Shown here in pieces: positions 2,443 to 5,302 of a stretch of DNA of 5,302 nucleotides. Where the stretch lies: NCBI GenBank assembly GCA_002338615.1, contig DDIS01000134.1, forward strand, positions 1-5,302, in the 5' to 3' direction. This stretch comes from Proteobacteria bacterium UBA1844 (GTDB taxonomy: Bacteria > Pseudomonadota > Gammaproteobacteria > Steroidobacterales > Woeseiaceae). Numbering within the stretch: the stretch's first letter is position 1; each line of letters starts with the position of its first letter. The notes below the pieces were generated by a model. That model ran no database searches, was not told the origin of the DNA, and saw only the letters and a list, made by a program, of their open reading frames with translations. Made by a program: the position numbers and the translations under genes.

Positions 2443-5302
2443 ATGAAATTAACCTGCGCGAAGCTTCACATTTTTCGTACCGCAACCTCGACCCGCACGC
2501 ACCGTAGCCTTATTGAGAATTTGAAAATACATTTGCATAGGTTGCCAATTGCGCTGTTTTTTGTCGCGCCGCTGGTTCATGCGGCGGCAATCAGCGACCT
2601 GCAGGCAGGTCACTGGTACGAAGTGCCTGGCGCAAAGCTCGAAACAGTATTCCCTACTCCGACGCCGCCGGGGATGACGGGGCCTCGTTCGGTGATGGAT
2701 GCCTGGTCGGGCGGCGCCTACGACAGCGTGCGGGACCGGCTTATCGTCTGGGGCGGCGGTCATTGCGACTATGCCGGTAACGAAATTTACGTGTTTGACA
2801 TTGAAACCTCGGTCTGGACACGGTTGACCGAACCCAGCACGCAGATTGTCGAGGGCGTTTCACACTACCCGGACGGATTGCCGTCATCGCGGCATACCTA
2901 CGATAGTTTGAGTTTTGTGCCCGAAACGGGCGAATTCGTGTCGATTGCCTCCGGCGGTTATTTTTGCGAGACCAACGGCAATTACGAGCGCGCAACGGAC
3001 ATCTTCAACTTCGCATTGAACCGTTGGGAACGGGGCGCGAATTTCCCCGACATCGGCGGTTCCACGGGATCGGTATCCGCCTACGACCCGGTTACTGGGC
3101 ATATCTGGCTGCATGGAACCGGCGGTAACGCGCGCCTTGCCGAATACGACCCGATTGCCGATACCTGGCAACGACATGGCAGCGCGATCTATCTTGAAAT
3201 CGACGGCGTGGCTGCGATCGACTCAAATCGGCACCGAATGATCGTCGTCGGCGGCTACAACGGCAACAACGGACTGATGGTATGGGATCTCGATAATCCC
3301 GGCGCCGGACACAGCAAACCATCGAGTTCGGGCGCTCGAAACCTCGAGAACGTGCAGGCCCCGGGTCTGGTTTATGACCCGGTTGCCGACCTGTACGTCG
3401 GCTGGAACGGCGGCAGCGACGTCTACACACTGGACCCGGACACCTGGGTCTGGTCCCGGGTATCGCCTGCGAGTTCGAATGCCGTGCAAGGCCCGGCGAA
3501 AAACCCCAACGGGACATACGGCCGGTTCCAATACATCCCCTCGAAGAACGCTTACATCGTCGTCAGCCGCACTGGCGAGAACGTCTTCTATTATAAACTC
3601 ACCGACGGTGCTGGCCAGGCGCCCGGCGACCCCGCGCCGAGCATCGATTTGTCCGCGAACCCGCTGCAGGTAATGCCGGGCGATTTTGCGACGATTAGCT
3701 GGTCCACGGCCGATGCAAGCAGTTGTACCGCGTCGGGCAGCTGGGCCGGCAACAAAGCCGTTTCGTCGAATGGCGAGGCCTTCAATGAAACGGTTGGTCC
3801 GCTGAACACTGACTCCAGCTTTACACTGGATTGCGAGGGGCCCGGCGGAAGCACCTCCGCGAGCCTTACCATAATCGTGCAAAACTCCGCACCCACGCCG
3901 ACAGTTAATTTTACCAGTAGCGAAAGTACCGTCGTCGAAGGCAGCTTCGTCACTCTGAACTGGACCTCAGCAAACACAGTCGACTGCACGGCATCCGGTG
4001 ACTGGACCGGCAGCAAGTCATTGTCCGGCAGCGAGCAGGTAGGTCCACTGTCACAGACATCGAACTATGTACTCAGCTGCAACGGCGACGGCGGCACCGT
4101 GCTTTCGAGCGTGACGGTCCAGGTAGAGTCGGCAACGGCTCAGTCGCCGAGCCTCGACTTCAATTCCAACTCACTGGAAGTGGCTCCTGGCGATAGCGTT
4201 TTGTTGTCCTGGCAGGCCACCAACGCCGACTCCTGTCAGGCGTCCGGCGCCTGGTCCGGCGACAAGGCGACAACCGGTTCCGAATCAACCGGCGCCATCA
4301 ATAACGACAGCACATACGTTCAAACCTGTACCGGCGGCAACGCATCAGTAAGCAAGTCGGTAACAATCCGCGTTCGGCAATCCACGCCCGGCACCGGGCC
4401 TGGAACATCCGCGGGCAATTTGAGTAGCGGCGGTGGAGCATTTGGCTGGTTGTGGCTCGCATGCCTCTCGATCCTGTACGCCGGTGCGCGAAGCCGGCAT
4501 GTTTTGCTCGTCTGCATTATGTTCGCGCTTGCGGCATGCAACAGCGAAACCGAGGACAGTTCGAATTCGGGCGGCATTGCAGAACCGCCGACCGTGACAC
4601 TCAACGCGGATGCGACCCAGGTGCAGTCCGGTGATTCAGTGACCCTCACATGGAGCACCGACGACGCACAGTCCTGCGAGGCGTCTGGTGGTTGGAGCGG
4701 CAATAAACAGACGGCGGGACAGGAACAGGTTGGCCCACTCAGTCAGTCCACGACATTCATCCTCAGTTGCACCGGGCCGGGCGGCACGGGATCGGCAACA
4801 TTTGCGGTGACTGTCGAAGGCTCCTTACCAGCGCCGGCAGTGACGCTGTTGGCTTCGCCGACCACCGTGCAGAGCGGCCAGGCGGCTGAGTTGAGCTGGA
4901 GCAGCCAGAATGCGCGTACATGCACGGCTTCCGGCGGCTGGAATGGTAGCCGGGCGCTTTCCGGAACGGAATCGACGGGTGCACTGACGGCAACAAGCAA
5001 TTACACGCTAAGCTGTAGCGGCGACGGCGGCGAGAATTCCGCGACTGTGACAGTAGCGGTAAGCGCTCAGGGTTCCGGACCCACACTCGACTTTTCCGCA
5101 TCGCCGACGACGGTAGCGATGAACCAGTCGGCGACACTGGCCTGGACTGCTGGCAATGCCGATAGCTGTACGGCCTCGGGTGACTGGAGCGGGGACCGGG
5201 CGGTCAGTGGCAGTGAATCGACCGGCAGCCTGAACGAGAATTCGTCGTTCAAGCTGAGCTGCTCGAATGCGTTTGGCAACATTGAGCGCACGGTGGTTGT
5301 AA
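2443..5302 (+). CDS. Large surface protein: kelch beta-propeller plus Ig-like repeats (3' end beyond window)
   Basis: At least 953 residues with no stop before the window ends. ATG 2443 has GGAG 9 nt upstream; an in-frame ATG at 2428 is an alternative. The signal peptide has an unusually long n-region (1-34), then LPIALFFVAPL, with cleavage near Val45-His-Ala47. Residues about 70-386 form a kelch propeller paralogous to the 893-2014 product (same WSGGAYDS, GGGHCDYAGNE, AYDPVTGH and GRFQYIPSKNAYIVVSR motifs). After a short linker come three Ig-like repeats (about 399-481, 485-563, 567-646), a Gly/Ser/Thr/Pro linker, Gly663-665, a hydrophobic helix (667-682), Arg-Ser-Arg-His (683-686), a second hydrophobic stretch ending in Leu-Ala-Ala-Cys699, and three more Ig-like repeats (about 715-793, 796-875, 879 to the end). 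Each repeat has two cysteines, likely an intradomain disulfide. No enzymatic residues are recognised. The architecture suggests a c-di-GMP-controlled adhesin or matrix protein, which is inference. It may be a fusion of two genes at about 4441-4540. Confidence 0.88.
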   Translation, partial: MKLTCAKLHIFRTATSTRTHRSLIENLKIHLHRLPIALFFVAPLVHAAAISDLQAGHWYEVPGAKLETVFPTPTPPGMTGPRSVMDAWSGGAYDSVRDRLIVWGGGHCDYAGNEIYVFDIETSVWTRLTEPSTQIVEGVSHYPDGLPSSRHTYDSLSFVPETGEFVSIASGGYFCETNGNYERATDIFNFALNRWERGANFPDIGGSTGSVSAYDPVTGHIWLHGTGGNARLAEYDPIADTWQRHGSAIYLEIDGVAAIDSNRHRMIVVGGYNGNNGLMVWDLDNPGAGHSKPSSSGARNLENVQAPGLVYDPVADLYVGWNGGSDVYTLDPDTWVWSRVSPASSNAVQGPAKNPNGTYGRFQYIPSKNAYIVVSRTGENVFYYKLTDGAGQAPGDPAPSIDLSANPLQVMPGDFATISWSTADASSCTASGSWAGNKAVSSNGEAFNETVGPLNTDSSFTLDCEGPGGSTSASLTIIVQNSAPTPTVNFTSSESTVVEGSFVTLNWTSANTVDCTASGDWTGSKSLSGSEQVGPLSQTSNYVLSCNGDGGTVLSSVTVQVESATAQSPSLDFNSNSLEVAPGDSVLLSWQATNADSCQASGAWSGDKATTGSESTGAINNDSTYVQTCTGGNASVSKSVTIRVRQSTPGTGPGTSAGNLSSGGGAFGWLWLACLSILYAGARSRHVLLVCIMFALAACNSETEDSSNSGGIAEPPTVTLNADATQVQSGDSVTLTWSTDDAQSCEASGGWSGNKQTAGQEQVGPLSQSTTFILSCTGPGGTGSATFAVTVEGSLPAPAVTLLASPTTVQSGQAAELSWSSQNARTCTASGGWNGSRALSGTESTGALTATSNYTLSCSGDGGENSATVTVAVSAQGSGPTLDFSASPTTVAMNQSATLAWTAGNADSCTASGDWSGDRAVSGSESTGSLNENSSFKLSCSNAFGNIERTVVV
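2683..2916 (+). repeat. Near-identical duplicated segment, copy 2 (pair with 1076-1309)
   Basis: This is the partner of 1076-1309 at a constant offset of 1607 bp with no indel. Divergence resumes abruptly at 2917, where GTG (Val) replaces the TTG (Leu) of copy 1. The remaining propeller sequence of the two genes is recognisably homologous but differs far more often, including many amino-acid changes. Confidence 0.9.
3637..4380 (+). repeat. Three tandem Ig-like repeats (units 1-3)
   Basis: Units lie at about 3637-3885, 3895-4131 and 4141-4380, each about 80 codons. The shared pattern is Pro-x-(Val/Ile/Leu)-(Asp/Asn)-hydrophobic, Gly-Asp/Ser near residue 17, a Trp about 8 residues later, then Cys-x-Ala-Ser-Gly-x-Trp-x-Gly, then Tyr/Phe-x-x-x-Cys about 30 residues on, and a closing Val-Thr-Val-type strand. 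The two Cys and the first Trp are in the arrangement of an Ig fold. Units are diverged at DNA level, so the array is not newly expanded. Confidence 0.85.
4381..4540 (+). other. Internal GlyGly-CTERM-like segment joined to a lipobox-like segment
   Basis: In the 2443 frame, 4381-4428 encodes a Gly/Thr/Ser/Pro linker and 4429-4437 encodes three Gly. 4441-4488 encodes the hydrophobic helix FGWLWLACLSILYAGA, and 4489-4500 encodes Arg-Ser-Arg-His. 4501-4536 encodes VLLVCIMFALAA, and 4537 is Cys followed by Asn-Ser-Glu-Thr-Glu-Asp. The first half matches the layout of GlyGly-CTERM signals, which normally end a protein. The second half matches the h-region and lipobox of a lipoprotein signal, which normally begins one. 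There is no stop codon between them. No in-frame ATG or GTG start with a good ribosome site is seen for an independent second gene: in-frame TTG 4450, CTG 4474, TTG 4504 and ATG 4519 are poor candidates. Confidence 0.7.
4585..5302 (+). repeat. Three further tandem Ig-like repeats (units 4-6, last one cut by window end)
   Basis: Units lie at about 4585-4821, 4828-5067 and 5077 to the end, with the same Trp/Cys/Cys pattern as units 1-3. Units 5 and 6 share Ala-Ser-Pro-Thr-Thr-Val after the first strand. Unit 4 and unit 2 share Glu-Gln-Val-Gly-Pro-Leu-Ser-Gln, while units 3, 5 and 6 share Glu-Ser-Thr-Gly. The repeats on both sides of the hydrophobic hairpin therefore belong to one family and probably arose by duplication of a common unit. 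More units may follow beyond the window. Confidence 0.85.

Noticed and set aside
2449..2763. Minus-strand open frame whose first residues are the same as those of another minus-strand frame at 836-1156
   Set aside because: The shared start is explained by the duplicated 234-bp tract read on the opposite strand. It is not evidence of a conserved antisense gene.
3223..3882. 219-codon open frame on the minus strand, antisense to the kelch-Ig gene
   Set aside because: It is a shadow of a GC-rich coding region: low-complexity Arg/Ala/Gly/Val composition, no ribosome site, and the + strand frame has clear domain motifs throughout.
4452..4634. Off-frame + strand open frame across the GlyGly/lipobox junction, as a sign of a frameshift between two genes
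   Set aside because: Its product has no signal-like or Ig-like features. The main frame carries meaningful sequence on both sides of the junction without any shift, so a frameshift is not needed.
3637..5302. CRISPR-like or DNA-level tandem array
   Set aside because: The periodicity is at protein level (about 80 codons). DNA units are diverged and wholly coding, with no conserved short direct repeats or unique spacers.

Overview
The window looks like chromosomal DNA of a Gram-negative bacterium, most likely a gammaproteobacterium. It is moderately GC-rich by eye. It encodes Sec-exported proteins, a c-di-GMP-type riboswitch and a segment resembling GlyGly-CTERM (rhombosortase) sorting signals, which are mostly gammaproteobacterial. 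No species can be named, and no database comparison was possible.

Layout, all real genes on the + strand: (1) positions 1-218 are a non-coding leader with several short hairpins and a strong Shine-Dalgarno. (2) 219-896 encodes an exported or membrane-anchored TPR protein. (3) 893-2014 encodes a secreted kelch-type beta-propeller, joined to the TPR gene by an ATGA stop/start overlap, so the two form a translationally coupled pair. (4) 2015-2442 is a 428-bp intergenic region holding two perfect stem-loops, a candidate promoter and a well-formed GEMM-I (cyclic di-GMP-I) riboswitch aptamer at about 2280-2357. (5) 2443 to the window end, with no stop codon reached, encodes a large surface protein. 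It has a signal peptide, a second kelch propeller paralogous to the first, three Ig-like repeats, a mid-protein double hydrophobic segment, and three more Ig-like repeats.

The most unusual part is 4381-4540. The reading frame passes uninterrupted through what looks like a complete C-terminal GlyGly-CTERM signal (Gly-Gly-Gly, hydrophobic helix, Arg-rich end). It then runs directly into what looks like an N-terminal lipoprotein signal (hydrophobic stretch ending in a Leu-Ala-Ala-Cys lipobox). This could be a precursor cut into two surface proteins, a membrane hairpin, or two genes fused by loss of a stop codon.

Taken together, the region looks like a cell-surface module. A TPR protein and a free propeller are made as a pair. 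A larger paralogue, in which the propeller is joined to an Ig stalk, is placed under its own second-messenger riboswitch. Adhesion or biofilm function is inferred from the c-di-GMP aptamer and the domain architecture; it is not shown by any catalytic motif. A 234-bp stretch shared by the two propeller genes is about 97% identical, and every difference is synonymous. This points to gene conversion or very strong constraint.
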